Assembly: GCA_963835085.1 (NCBI GenBank)
Contig: CAWIED010000001.1
Span: 3,286,001-3,350,000 of the forward strand
DNA length: 64,000 nt
Origin: JBDIAG01 sp963835085
GTDB lineage: Bacteria > Actinomycetota > Actinomycetes > Actinomycetales > CAWJMD01
Reading direction: 5' to 3'
Positions 51,810 to 60,677 of the stretch are shown here, piece by piece (within the stretch, counting starts at the first letter, position 1; every line of letters begins with the position of its first letter). Below the pieces are notes generated by a model. That model was not told the DNA's origin, did not search any database, and worked only from the letters and a program-made list of their open reading frames with translations. Made by a program: the position numbers and the translations under genes.

Positions 51810-53270
51810 TCAGGTATTTGCGGGCGGCGTCACAATGTTGGAATCCATGTCTTCCAGCGTCTGCCCCTTCGTCTCCCGGACCATTTTCAGCACGAAGATC
51901 AACGACAGCACGGCGAACAGGGCGTAGATGCCGTAGGCCAATCCCAAGGAGACGTCCTTCAGGTCGGGGAAGGTCGTGGTGACCACCCAGTTGGCAACCC
52001 ACTGTCCCGCAGCGGCCAGCGACAGCGCAGCGCCTCGGATCCGGTTCGGGAACATCTCGCCGAGCAGTACCCAGACGACCGGCCCCCAGGACATCCCGAA
52101 GGCGATGACGAAGACATTGGCCGCGACCAGCGCCACGGGAGCAGCGATCCCCTCCAAGTGCGGCAATTTGTCCGGTCCCACGGTGGCGGTGCCGAAGATG
52201 ATCGCCATCACGATGAGTGCGACCGACATGCCGACCGACCCGATCACCAGGAGCGGCTTGCGGCCGAGCCGGTCGACGGTGGCAATGGCGATCAGCGTGG
52301 TCACGATGTTCACCACGGAGGTGATGACGGTGATGATGAACGAGTCGTTCTCGGAGAAGCCGACGGCCTGCCACAAGATGTTGGAGTAGTAGAAGATCAC
52401 GTTGATGCCGACCGCCTGCTGGAACACCGACAATGCAAGGCCTACCCAGACGATCGGATAGATCTTTCCGGCCGGGCTCCGCAGATCGCTCCACGACGGG
52501 GGCTTCTCGCGATCGAGACTCTGCTGGATCCGGGAGACGGTGACGTCGATGCCTTTCTCACCGAGCAGCCCGGACAAGACCTTGCGCGCCTCGGCGACCC
52601 GGTGCTGGGCAACGAGGTAACGCGGCGACTCCGGGATCGTGAGCGAAAGCAAGCCGTAGGCCACTGCCGGAACGACCATGGCGATGAACATCCACCGCCA
52701 CGCCTCCAGACCGAACCAGTAGACGTTCCCCGAACCGCCGGCCGCGTGGGCGAAAAGGAAGTCGACCAGCAGCGACAGAAAGATTCCGGTGACGATGGCC
52801 AGCTGTTGCAGCGAGCCCAATCGGCCTCGGATCTTCGGCGGGGAGATCTCCGCAATATAGGCCGGCGCGATGACGGATGCCACCCCGACCCCGAACCCGC
52901 CGATCACTCGAAAGACCACGAGGATCTCTAGATTGGGGGTCAGTCCTGCGCCCACGGCGCTAATGAAGAACAGGACGGCGGCGACCTTCATCATCGTCAG
53001 CCGGCCGTATCGGTCTGCCAGCCGACCGGCGCTCATCGCTCCTACGGCGGCGCCCAGCAACGCTGAGGCGACCGCGAATCCCAAGGGGCCAGAGGCGACG
53101 TTGAATTGCTTTTGAACCGGTTCTACCGCGCCGTTGATGACGGCACTGTCGTAGCCGAACAGAAAGCCACCCAGAGCGGCCACTGATGCGATTCTGATGA
53201 CTCCCTTGCCCGACGACGCATTGTCGTCGAGATAGGATTCTTCGTTGTTGAACGAGGCGTGCTCACTCAT
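51810..53270 (-). CDS. Sugar porter family MFS transporter
   Basis: The protein has 486 residues and twelve membrane helices. Sugar porter signatures are GYDSAVINGAVEPVQ, AGRLADRYGRLTMMK, PESPRYLV, FQQAVGINVIFYYSNI and DRLGRKPLLV. These resemble glucose, xylose and inositol/proton symporters. Placed upstream of the kinase and phosphorylase, it probably imports the disaccharide or glycoside they use. The ATG at 53270 has AAAGGG about 9 bp upstream. Confidence 0.9.
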   Translation of the reverse strand: MSEHASFNNEESYLDDNASSGKGVIRIASVAALGGFLFGYDSAVINGAVEPVQKQFNVASGPLGFAVASALLGAAVGAMSAGRLADRYGRLTMMKVAAVLFFISAVGAGLTPNLEILVVFRVIGGFGVGVASVIAPAYIAEISPPKIRGRLGSLQQLAIVTGIFLSLLVDFLFAHAAGGSGNVYWFGLEAWRWMFIAMVVPAVAYGLLSLTIPESPRYLVAQHRVAEARKVLSGLLGEKGIDVTVSRIQQSLDREKPPSWSDLRSPAGKIYPIVWVGLALSVFQQAVGINVIFYYSNILWQAVGFSENDSFIITVITSVVNIVTTLIAIATVDRLGRKPLLVIGSVGMSVALIVMAIIFGTATVGPDKLPHLEGIAAPVALVAANVFVIAFGMSWGPVVWVLLGEMFPNRIRGAALSLAAAGQWVANWVVTTTFPDLKDVSLGLAYGIYALFAVLSLIFVLKMVRETKGQTLEDMDSNIVTPPANT

Positions 53271-53504
53271 CGAAACTACCCTTTCGCATCGGCTGCACAG
53301 CTGCGCCAGACAACTGCTCACGCAACGTCACAATCGAAACGTCAGGGTGGCGGGTGACGACTCTGGCCCAGCCGCGGAACTTCACGTGCGGTCGCTCGCA
53401 AGTAAACGCCCACTCACTCACGGTTTCAAGAGATGAACGAAAAAATCTTGGGGAACTACGACGGTGGCCATCTCTCGAAGAGCATCGGTCGAAGACGCCC
53501 GGCG

Positions 53505-54680
53505 TCAGACCAGTGCGACCGCACCCGCTTCGCGCATGGCGAGCAGGGCGGCTCCCAGGACATGAGCCCGCGCTCCGAGCCCACCCCGCTCGATCTGCAA
53601 GGACTGGGTGGCCACCGGCACACCCTGCCGGCGGACGACCTCGCGCAGCGGAGGCAGCAGGAAGTTCGCAGCCTGTGCCAGCTCGCCACCCAGGATCACG
53701 ATCTCAGGGTTGAAGACGTTGCAGAGGTTGGCCACCGCAACACCGATATGCCGCGCCGTGTCGGAGAGCACTCGAATGCAGGCCACATCGCCCGCCGCAG
53801 CGAGTTCGACGATCCGGGCAATCGTGAGCCCGGGCCCCCGCACCGGCTCCAGCAGGTCGATCACAGCGCGGGCGGCGACGATCGTCTCCAGGCATCCGCG
53901 GTTGCCACATCGGCAGACGATGCCGTATTCGTCCATCGTGGTGTGGCCGAGCTCGCCGGCGATGCCATGCCGACCGCGGTACAGCTGCCCGTCGAGAATG
54001 AGTCCGGCACCGACCCCCTCTGACAGCTTGAGATAGGCAAGGGAGTGGTGTCCGCGGCCGGCGCCCCAGGTGAGTTCGGAGAGGGCGCCCAAATTCGCGT
54101 CGTTGTCGACCGTGATCGCCACGCCAAGCCGGTCGGAGATGATGTCGGCCATGTCGACGCCGACCCAACCCGGCAGGATGGAGGGGGCGGCTACCTGGCG
54201 CTTGGCCCTGTCTACCGGCGTCGGCACTCCGAGACCGACGCCGATCAGCTGGTTCGGCTCTTCTCCCGTGTCTCGCACGACATCGGCGAACACCTCGGCG
54301 ATGATCCGAGTGGCATCGACCACGGAGACGTTCACCCCGATGTCGACCCGGCGTTCGGCGATGACCTCTCCCACCCGAGTCACCGAGGCAGCTGTGATGT
54401 GCCGATGCCCGACGTCGATGCCTACGGCCACGCCCGCTCTGCGGGTCAGTTGCAGCAGTTGACCGTGGCCCTGCCTGCCAACGGTGGACAGCATGTCGTC
54501 GGCGAGCAGATCCCGCACGATGTTGGAGATCGTGGAGGGCGCCAGCCCGGTGGCACGCGCCAGACCGGCCTGGGTCATCGGAGTACCGGGCTCCAGCGTG
54601 GCGAGAACGCGTTGCTGGTTGGCGGTGCGCATCGCGGCCGGCGACCCGGGCCCCTGGCCTGTCACCCGCAGACTCTGCAT
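53505..54680 (-). CDS. ROK-family transcriptional regulator
   Basis: The protein has 391 residues. The N-terminal MarR-like HTH is TQAGLARATGLAPSTISNIVRDLL. The ROK sugar-binding domain has VDNDANLGALSE and the zinc motif CRCGNRGCLE. Its likely inducer is the sugar handled by the transporter, kinase and phosphorylase next door. The ATG at 54680 has GAAGGGA 8 bp upstream. The 234-bp gap to the transporter start must contain the promoter and operator; I see no strong palindrome there. Confidence 0.9.
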   Translation of the reverse strand: MQSLRVTGQGPGSPAAMRTANQQRVLATLEPGTPMTQAGLARATGLAPSTISNIVRDLLADDMLSTVGRQGHGQLLQLTRRAGVAVGIDVGHRHITAASVTRVGEVIAERRVDIGVNVSVVDATRIIAEVFADVVRDTGEEPNQLIGVGLGVPTPVDRAKRQVAAPSILPGWVGVDMADIISDRLGVAITVDNDANLGALSELTWGAGRGHHSLAYLKLSEGVGAGLILDGQLYRGRHGIAGELGHTTMDEYGIVCRCGNRGCLETIVAARAVIDLLEPVRGPGLTIARIVELAAAGDVACIRVLSDTARHIGVAVANLCNVFNPEIVILGGELAQAANFLLPPLREVVRRQGVPVATQSLQIERGGLGARAHVLGAALLAMREAGAVALV

Positions 54681-54749
54681 CGATCGATCCCTTCGGCTGA
54701 AGACCGGGTCCATGCTGCCAGGTACGGTAGCCAGCCTAAATGCCTGACG

Positions 54750-54763
54750 GTGAATCGGTTCAC
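54750..54763. promoter_or_regulatory. Palindrome upstream of the ROK gene
   Basis: GTGAA-TCGG-TTCAC is a perfect 5-bp dyad located 70 bp upstream of the ROK start and 131 bp upstream of the GT87-type gene. It may be an operator for one or both divergent genes. The dyad is short and could be accidental. Confidence 0.3.
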
Positions 54764-54894
54764 GCTTCCAGCACAGTGGATGACGAATATCCGGTCGACT
54801 CGACCAATGTCTCATCGCTCCAGCTCTGGCTATCAAATGCCCTCGCACCATCGCTGCTTGCAACATTGCCCACCATGCGCGAGCGTTACCCGAC

Positions 54895-56166
54895 GTGCCC
54901 AAGCTCGCCAGTCCTCGTCGTGCCCGCCTCGATCTTCGCAGCGATTCAGGCCGCCGGCTTGCGCTGTGGGCGGCCTATGCGGTGATCGTGGCGGCTGCGG
55001 TGATGGTGCGGGTGCGGGTCTCGACGTACTCGACAGGCGACTCGCACATCTTCGGACTGTGGTGGGAGTACCTGCGCGCCCACGGCATCGCCGGGTTCCG
55101 CACCGACTTCGGAAACTACAACCCGCCCTACTCCTACCTGCTCTACCTCACGCTGCTGTTGCACCTGCCCAAGATGGCGGCCATCAAGGGCATCGCCGCG
55201 GCGGGCGACGTGCTCTTCGCCTACGCCGTGTATCGCTTTGTGCGACAGTTGCGCCCGCACAGTCGGTTGGCCTGGGTGGCCGGGTTGGCGTCCCTGTTCA
55301 TCCCCACCGTGATCTGGACGGGCGTGCTGTGGGGTCAGATCGACCAGATCTACACCGGTTTCCTGCTGCTGAGTCTCACTCATGCGCTGCGCAGCGAGAG
55401 CAGGCGCTCCTGGCTGTTCTTCGGGTTGGCCTTCTCGTTCAAGCTGCAGGCGGTGTTCTTCCTCCCGGTCCTGCTCCTGCTGGCGCTGACCCGGATCGCG
55501 TGGTGGGACGCCGGCTATGCCGTGGCCGTCTACCTGCTCGCCACCCTGCCGCCCGCGCTCGCCGGTCGTTCGATCGGCTCGCTGCTCGGCATCTACGTGG
55601 GCCAGGCCGGCGCGTTCAACGGCCAGCTCACAGCCAACGCACCGAACGTGTACGAGTGGCTGCCCAGCAACACCGCCTTCTCGGTGTTCGGCGGTGGTGG
55701 CATCTGGTTCTGCCTGGCCGCCCTGGCCGCCATCGCGGTCTTCACCCTCACCCGCAAGACCCTCGACGAACCCGACGACGTCATTCTGCTCAGCGCCCTG
55801 GTGCTGTTCACCGTGCCGTTCCTGCTACCCGAGATGCACGAGCGATACTTCTTTCCCGCCGGAATTGCGTGCCTGCTGGCCGCGCTGGTGCGGCCCTGGC
55901 TGTTCTGGGTGGCAGTGGCCCTCCAGGTCACGACGATGTTCTCCTACGGCCCGTTCGTCTACCACAAGCCGGTAGCGATCAGCTTCACCGTGCTGGCGTT
56001 GGTGAACCTCGCCATTCTGGGCTGTCTGGCCTATGCCTATGTCAAGCCTGTGGCCAGCGGCCCAAGACCACTTGATCGCTCAGCGGCGCGGGCTTCGACG
56101 ACAAGACCAGATATCCCGTGGAGGCGATCAGCTCGGCAAACCTCTCAAGCCCGCGAGGACGGGTGA
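54895..56166 (+). CDS. GT87-type polyprenyl-phosphate-dependent glycosyltransferase
   Basis: The protein has 423 residues and about ten membrane helices. The acidic residues in STGDSHIFGLWWEYLRAHG and the WGQIDQIYTGF loop suit a GT-C mannosyltransferase of the DUF2029/GT87 type; the YEWLPSN and PEMHERYFFPA motifs are typical. It would use a lipid-linked mannose donor on the outer face of the membrane. It begins at GTG 54895. Its last 125 bp overlap the convergent methyltransferase-like gene. Confidence 0.82.
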   Translation: MPKLASPRRARLDLRSDSGRRLALWAAYAVIVAAAVMVRVRVSTYSTGDSHIFGLWWEYLRAHGIAGFRTDFGNYNPPYSYLLYLTLLLHLPKMAAIKGIAAAGDVLFAYAVYRFVRQLRPHSRLAWVAGLASLFIPTVIWTGVLWGQIDQIYTGFLLLSLTHALRSESRRSWLFFGLAFSFKLQAVFFLPVLLLLALTRIAWWDAGYAVAVYLLATLPPALAGRSIGSLLGIYVGQAGAFNGQLTANAPNVYEWLPSNTAFSVFGGGGIWFCLAALAAIAVFTLTRKTLDEPDDVILLSALVLFTVPFLLPEMHERYFFPAGIACLLAALVRPWLFWVAVALQVTTMFSYGPFVYHKPVAISFTVLALVNLAILGCLAYAYVKPVASGPRPLDRSAARASTTRPDIPWRRSARQTSQAREDG

Positions 56167-57022
56167 CCCGCACTGCGCCAAGCAGTTTCGACAGCCCGTC
56201 GGACCGGGTGACCGAGCCGAGCACGAACGGCACCCGCGGTGCGAGGACGTTGAGCACGCCCGTGATGTCGTCGTCGGTGCCGTACTCGAAGAGCGCTCCC
56301 TCCGAACTCGCCGCGACGATCGCTTCGTCGTCGATGCCGGCCAGGGCGCGCCGCAGCCCGTCGAGGTCAGACCAGCTGCCGGAGCGGGAGACCAGTTCTA
56401 TCTGGCAGCCACTGAAGGCACCGTCCTGCCGCAGCTCAGCCAGGATCGCCCTGCCGAGCTCGGGACCCTTGTCGTCGAGGTCGTAGACGAGGATGCGCAC
56501 CCGTCGGCCGGCGAGCGCACCATCGTCGTCGAGCAGGAGCAGGGCATTGATGGCGTCGAGGCACGGGCCGCCCCCGATGTCGAGCAGGACGAGCGGCGCC
56601 TGCGGCCGCTCGTCCAGCGCCGGGCGCAAGGTGTCGGCGAGCAGCCGCGCCAACTGATCGAGTCGCACCCGCATCGAGGTCACTGCCGGAGTGCCGGCCA
56701 CGGTGCGGTCGAGATCGGAGTTGTACGGGCTGGGCAGGTTGTGCGGGCCGAGCTTGAGCACATACGTCGACACTCCGTCGAGATAGCCCGCCTTGCGAAC
56801 CGTGCCCAACGCGGCTATCAGCCGCGACTGCCTGGCCAGCACCCTGGAGAACAGCCGCAGCACCAGCCGCTGCCTCAATGGACGATGCTGGGCCGTGACC
56901 AGCGCCTCGTCGATCAGCGCGGCCACGTCCGCCTCGGATCGTGGTACTTCGAACGCGGGGTCGCGAATGTCCAGCAGGGGCAACACGGAACCGTCGGGTG
57001 CCGTCACCGTCAGTCGACTCAT
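56042..57022 (-). CDS. SAM-methyltransferase-like protein coupled to LigD polymerase gene
   Basis: The protein has 326 residues. The motif VLLDIGGGPCLDAINALLLL matches the first SAM-binding glycine loop, and VRILVYDLDDKG and SRSGSWSDLDG could follow as motifs II-III. The remainder has no family I can name. Its start overlaps the polymerase gene by 4 bp (ATGA), so it is the third gene of the ligase-polymerase transcript. A link to end joining is inference. The 3' end overlaps the GT87-type gene by 125 bp in antisense. Confidence 0.7.
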   Translation of the reverse strand: MSRLTVTAPDGSVLPLLDIRDPAFEVPRSEADVAALIDEALVTAQHRPLRQRLVLRLFSRVLARQSRLIAALGTVRKAGYLDGVSTYVLKLGPHNLPSPYNSDLDRTVAGTPAVTSMRVRLDQLARLLADTLRPALDERPQAPLVLLDIGGGPCLDAINALLLLDDDGALAGRRVRILVYDLDDKGPELGRAILAELRQDGAFSGCQIELVSRSGSWSDLDGLRRALAGIDDEAIVAASSEGALFEYGTDDDITGVLNVLAPRVPFVLGSVTRSDGLSKLLGAVRVTRPRGLERFAELIASTGYLVLSSKPAPLSDQVVLGRWPQA

Positions 57023-57885
57023 AACCGCTCCAGTACTTCGTCATAGCGCAACTGGGTCAACGTCCCGGCGTCCTCGAGCTCGCCCCACCCGCGCGGAGCC
57101 GCCACCCAGGGCTGGTCTCGGCCGCGCAACGACCACGGGGTGATGGTGGTCTTGGAGCCCGAGTTCTGCGACCAGTCGAGGAACACCCGGTTCGTGCGCA
57201 CCGCCTTGGTCATGGTGGCGGTCACCAGCCGCGGATGGTCTGCGGCGAGCCCCTCGGCCAGTACCCGGACGCGCTCGCGGACGGTGTCGGAGTCGGCGTG
57301 GCCGTCGACATCGGCGTAGAGCTGAAGACCCTTGCTGCCGCTGGTGACGGGACGCACGGTCGCCGGGTCGCCACCGAGTCGGTCGAGCACCAGCAGAGCC
57401 ACCTCGGCACATTCGGGCAGGCCGGCGCCCGGGCCGGGATCGAGGTCGATGACCAGCCGGTCTGGATTGCGCACGCCGGCGATCCTGCCGCTCTCAGTGG
57501 CGTCGATCACCGTCCATTGGGGGGTGTGCAGTTCGAGCGAGGCCATGTTGGCGTGCCAGAGCAGGCTGGCCAGGGAGTCGATCACCGGGAACGTGAGCGA
57601 TTCGATGCCGCGCGCCGAGCCGGGGGTCTCCAACCGGGCGCGGTGCACCCAGGCGGGCGTGCCGGACGAGACGTTCTTCTCGAAGAAACTCATGCCGTGC
57701 ACGCCGTTGGGCCAGCGGCGACGGGTGACCGGCCGCTCGGCGAGCTCGTCGAGCAGGTGTACCGAGACCTTGGTGTAGTAGTCGATGATCTGCAACTTGG
57801 TGGTGCCGGTGGCCGGGTAGAGCACTTTGTGGAGGTTGGACAGAGTCAGCTGGCGGCCGTCGACCTCCAGGACGTGCTGGCTCAC
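57019..57885 (-). CDS. ligD-pol: LigD-type polymerase/primase domain protein
   Basis: The protein has 288 residues. It consists of the archaeo-eukaryotic primase-like polymerase domain of LigD. Signatures are LSNLHKVLYPATGTTK, PDRLVIDLDPGPGAG (catalytic DxD) and TSGSKGLQLYADVDG. It fills gaps and adds nucleotides in non-homologous end joining. In many bacteria this domain is fused with the ligase; here it is a separate gene overlapping the ligase gene by 4 bp. The GTG at 57885 has GGAGG upstream. Confidence 0.93.
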   Translation of the reverse strand: MSQHVLEVDGRQLTLSNLHKVLYPATGTTKLQIIDYYTKVSVHLLDELAERPVTRRRWPNGVHGMSFFEKNVSSGTPAWVHRARLETPGSARGIESLTFPVIDSLASLLWHANMASLELHTPQWTVIDATESGRIAGVRNPDRLVIDLDPGPGAGLPECAEVALLVLDRLGGDPATVRPVTSGSKGLQLYADVDGHADSDTVRERVRVLAEGLAADHPRLVTATMTKAVRTNRVFLDWSQNSGSKTTITPWSLRGRDQPWVAAPRGWGELEDAGTLTQLRYDEVLERL

Positions 57886-58853
57886 AATTCCTCCCCGGCC
57901 ACGGGCGCATGCTGATCGAGCAGGTCGGCCACGCTGAGATCGGTACGCACTCCACGGTATACGGGTTGGCGCAACCGTCCGCTGTCGTCGCTGCCCAGAT
58001 AGCGCACGTCGATCAGCACCCGCGGCTCGACCCAATGCGTGCGCCACAGATCGGGGTCGACGGGCGCCTCGGCGTAGGGCGAGCTGCGTACCGGACGAGC
58101 CGAGATCAGCTCGAGCAGCTCCTTGCCTGCCGGGCCCACGAGCCCCGCACCGCAGCGCCCGAGCGTGCGCCAGCCACCGTTGCCGTCGGGCAACGCTAAC
58201 CACACCGCCCCGAGCACGTCGGCGCGATCGACCTGGGGCAGCCACCCGACGATCGCCGCCGTGATCACCTGCCGATGGGCGAATTTGATCCAGTCGGGGG
58301 TACGCCGGCCTGGGTAGTACTTCGACGACCACCGCTTCGAGACGATCCCCTCCAGGCCCTGGGCCCGGGTGGCCGCCAGCAGCACCTCACCGTCGGGGTA
58401 GCTGGGCGGCACCTGCCACCTCGGCGAGGTGCTGGGCAGGTCGAGCGCCTCGAGCTGCGCCCGGCGTCCGCTGAGCGGCTGGTCGGTCAGGTTGCCGCCC
58501 GCCAGCCGGAGCACGTCGAAGACCATGAACGTCACCGGTGCCGCACTGGCAAGCACCGCCGCCCGGCCCCGCTCCCGCACGTGGATGCGACTCGCCAGCG
58601 CGCCGAAGCTGGGCCGCCCGTCGGCCAGCGACACCACTTCGCCGTCGAGCACCACGTTCTCCGGCAGGTCGTCGTTGGCGAGCTCAGGAAAGGCGTCGGT
58701 GACCGCGTTGCCTCGCCGGGAGCTGAGCCGCAGCCGGCCGTGCCGGTACTCCGCGATCACCCGCATGCCGTCCCATTTGACCTCGTGCGTCCAGGAATCT
58801 CCCGACGGAATCTCTCGGGGTCCGGCAGCAGGGGTGGCGAGCATGGGCTGCAT
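57882..58853 (-). CDS. ATP-dependent DNA ligase (LigD ligase domain/LigC type)
   Basis: The protein has 323 residues. The adenylated lysine is in EVKWDGMR (KxDG), with DGEVVSL as the next nucleotidyltransferase motif, EGIVSKRW and PDWIKFAH for the others. The C-terminal OB-fold is present. It seals breaks in the end-joining pathway. The gene starts 17 bp from the divergent Ku start, and it overlaps the polymerase gene. MQP is the chosen start; ATG three codons later is possible. Confidence 0.92.
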   Translation of the reverse strand: MQPMLATPAAGPREIPSGDSWTHEVKWDGMRVIAEYRHGRLRLSSRRGNAVTDAFPELANDDLPENVVLDGEVVSLADGRPSFGALASRIHVRERGRAAVLASAAPVTFMVFDVLRLAGGNLTDQPLSGRRAQLEALDLPSTSPRWQVPPSYPDGEVLLAATRAQGLEGIVSKRWSSKYYPGRRTPDWIKFAHRQVITAAIVGWLPQVDRADVLGAVWLALPDGNGGWRTLGRCGAGLVGPAGKELLELISARPVRSSPYAEAPVDPDLWRTHWVEPRVLIDVRYLGSDDSGRLRQPVYRGVRTDLSVADLLDQHAPVAGEEL

Positions 58854-58870
58854 GGGGCCATCCTGCCTTC

Positions 58871-59875
58871 ATGCGCTCCATGTGGAAGGGCTCGGTGTCG
58901 TTCGGGCTCGTCAACGTGCCCGTGAAGCTGTACACCGCCACGGCCAGCAAAGACGTGGCCTTCCACCAGGTGCACCGCGAGGACGGCGGCCGGATCAAGT
59001 ACAAGCGGGTGTGTGCGGTGTGCGGGGAGGAGGTCGCCTTCTCCGACATCGCCAAGGGTTACGAATCCCCGGACGGCCAACAGGTGATCCTCACCGACGA
59101 CGACCTGGCCGAGCTGCCGGTGGCCGGCAGCCGCGAGATCGACGTCGACCGGTTCGTGCCGGCCGAGCAGATCGATCCGATCCTGCTGGAGAAGTCGTAC
59201 TACCTGGAGCCGGAGAAGTCGGGCCGCAAGGCTTATGCCCTGCTGCGCGAAGTGTTGGCCGAGACCGACCGGATGGCCTTGGTCAAAGTGGCCATCCGCA
59301 ACCGCTCGACCCTTGCCGTGCTGCGCGTGCGCCAGGAGGACGACAGCCCGGGCGTCATCGTCATGCAGACGATGATGTGGCCCGACGAGGTGCGCGCCGC
59401 CGACTTCGACGACCTGCCCGGGGCTGACGAGCTGCGTCCGCAGGAGCTCGCGATGGCCGCCTCGCTCGTCGACTCGATGACGGGTGACTACGACGCCGAC
59501 GACTTCAGCGACGACTACCGGGAGGCCGTCGAGGCTCTCGTGGCCTCCAAGCTCGGCGACGCGCCGGCCTCGGCGGAGCCGGTGGCCGCGCCCAGCGACG
59601 GCGGTGAGGTGATCGACCTGCTCGCGGCGCTGCAGCGTTCGGTGGACGAGGCCAAGGCACACCGGGCCTCGAAGACGGCCGGGGCACGAACTGCGGCATC
59701 GTCCTCGAAGGCCGACGCGACGCCAGAGCACGCGAACGACTCGCCGGCGGACACCAAGGCGGTCAAGCGCACCCCTGCGAAGAAGACATCGGCCGCTACG
59801 ACGACCCAGGCTGCCACGAAGACAGCCACGAAGAAGACGACCGCTAAGAAGACGGCAGCGAAGAAGTCGGCCTGA
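58871..59875 (+). CDS. ku: Ku protein with lysine/alanine-rich tail
   Basis: The protein has 334 residues. MRSMWKGSVSFGLVNVPVKLY is the canonical Ku N-terminus. VCAVCGEEV gives only one CxxC. The first 250 residues form the Ku core; the last 65 are an extended KKTxAKKTAAKK tail, similar to histone H1 and to the mycobacterial and Streptomyces Ku tails that bind DNA. It binds DNA ends and recruits the ligase/polymerase. PstB follows after 22 bp. Confidence 0.95.
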   Translation: MRSMWKGSVSFGLVNVPVKLYTATASKDVAFHQVHREDGGRIKYKRVCAVCGEEVAFSDIAKGYESPDGQQVILTDDDLAELPVAGSREIDVDRFVPAEQIDPILLEKSYYLEPEKSGRKAYALLREVLAETDRMALVKVAIRNRSTLAVLRVRQEDDSPGVIVMQTMMWPDEVRAADFDDLPGADELRPQELAMAASLVDSMTGDYDADDFSDDYREAVEALVASKLGDAPASAEPVAAPSDGGEVIDLLAALQRSVDEAKAHRASKTAGARTAASSSKADATPEHANDSPADTKAVKRTPAKKTSAATTTQAATKTATKKTTAKKTAAKKSA

Positions 59876-59897
59876 CCTCCGCGACCTGAGAAGGCCC

Positions 59898-60674
59898 ATG
59901 TCCCAGGGAATCGACGTCGAGAACCTCGACGTCTATTACGGCGGCTTCAAAGCGGTCGAAGGGGTGTGCATGCAGATCGAGCCGCGCTCCGTGACCGCCT
60001 TCATCGGCCCTTCCGGGTGCGGCAAGTCCACCGTGTTACGCACCTTGAACCGCATGCACGAGGTGATCCCCGGCGGCCGGATCGAAGGCAGGATCACCCT
60101 CGACGGCAAAGACCTCTACGGCCGGGACGTGGACCCGGTGACGGTGCGCCGCACGATCGGGATGGTCTTCCAGCGGCCGAACCCGTTTTCCACCATGTCG
60201 ATCTACGACAACGTCGTGGCCGGCCTGCGGCTCCACGGCGTCACGAACAAGGCGTCGCTCGACGCGGTGTGTGAGCACTCGTTGCGCTCGGCCAATCTGT
60301 GGGACGAGGTGAAGGACCGGCTCGCCAGACCCGGTGCGGGCCTGTCCGGTGGGCAGCAGCAGCGGCTCTGCATCGCGCGAGCCATCGCCGTGCGGCCCGA
60401 GGTGCTGCTCATGGACGAGCCCTGTTCGGCGCTCGACCCCATCTCCACCCGCGCGATCGAGGAGCTCGTCCTCGAGCTGAAGGACGAATACACGATCGTC
60501 ATCGTCACCCACAACCTGCAGCAGGCCATCCGGGTTGCCGACACCACCGCCTTCTTCAACCTCGCGGCCACCGGGCAGCCCGGCAGACTCGTAGAGATGA
60601 ACGACACCGCGGTCATGTTCTCCACACCCACGGAGAAGGCCACCGAAGACTACGTGTGGGGCCGCTTCGGCTGA
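59898..60674 (+). CDS. pstB: Orphan phosphate ABC transporter ATPase
   Basis: The protein has 258 residues. Walker A is GPSGCGKSTVLRTLNRM, the PstB-specific FQRPNPFSTMSIYDNV is present, signature LSGGQQQRLCIARAI and Walker B LLMDEPCSALDPIST. The whole matches PstB, which energises phosphate uptake. No pstS, pstC, pstA or phoU is nearby, so this may be an extra copy. It lies 22 bp after ku and may be read through from it. Confidence 0.9.
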   Translation: MSQGIDVENLDVYYGGFKAVEGVCMQIEPRSVTAFIGPSGCGKSTVLRTLNRMHEVIPGGRIEGRITLDGKDLYGRDVDPVTVRRTIGMVFQRPNPFSTMSIYDNVVAGLRLHGVTNKASLDAVCEHSLRSANLWDEVKDRLARPGAGLSGGQQQRLCIARAIAVRPEVLLMDEPCSALDPISTRAIEELVLELKDEYTIVIVTHNLQQAIRVADTTAFFNLAATGQPGRLVEMNDTAVMFSTPTEKATEDYVWGRFG

Positions 60675-60677
60675 TCG

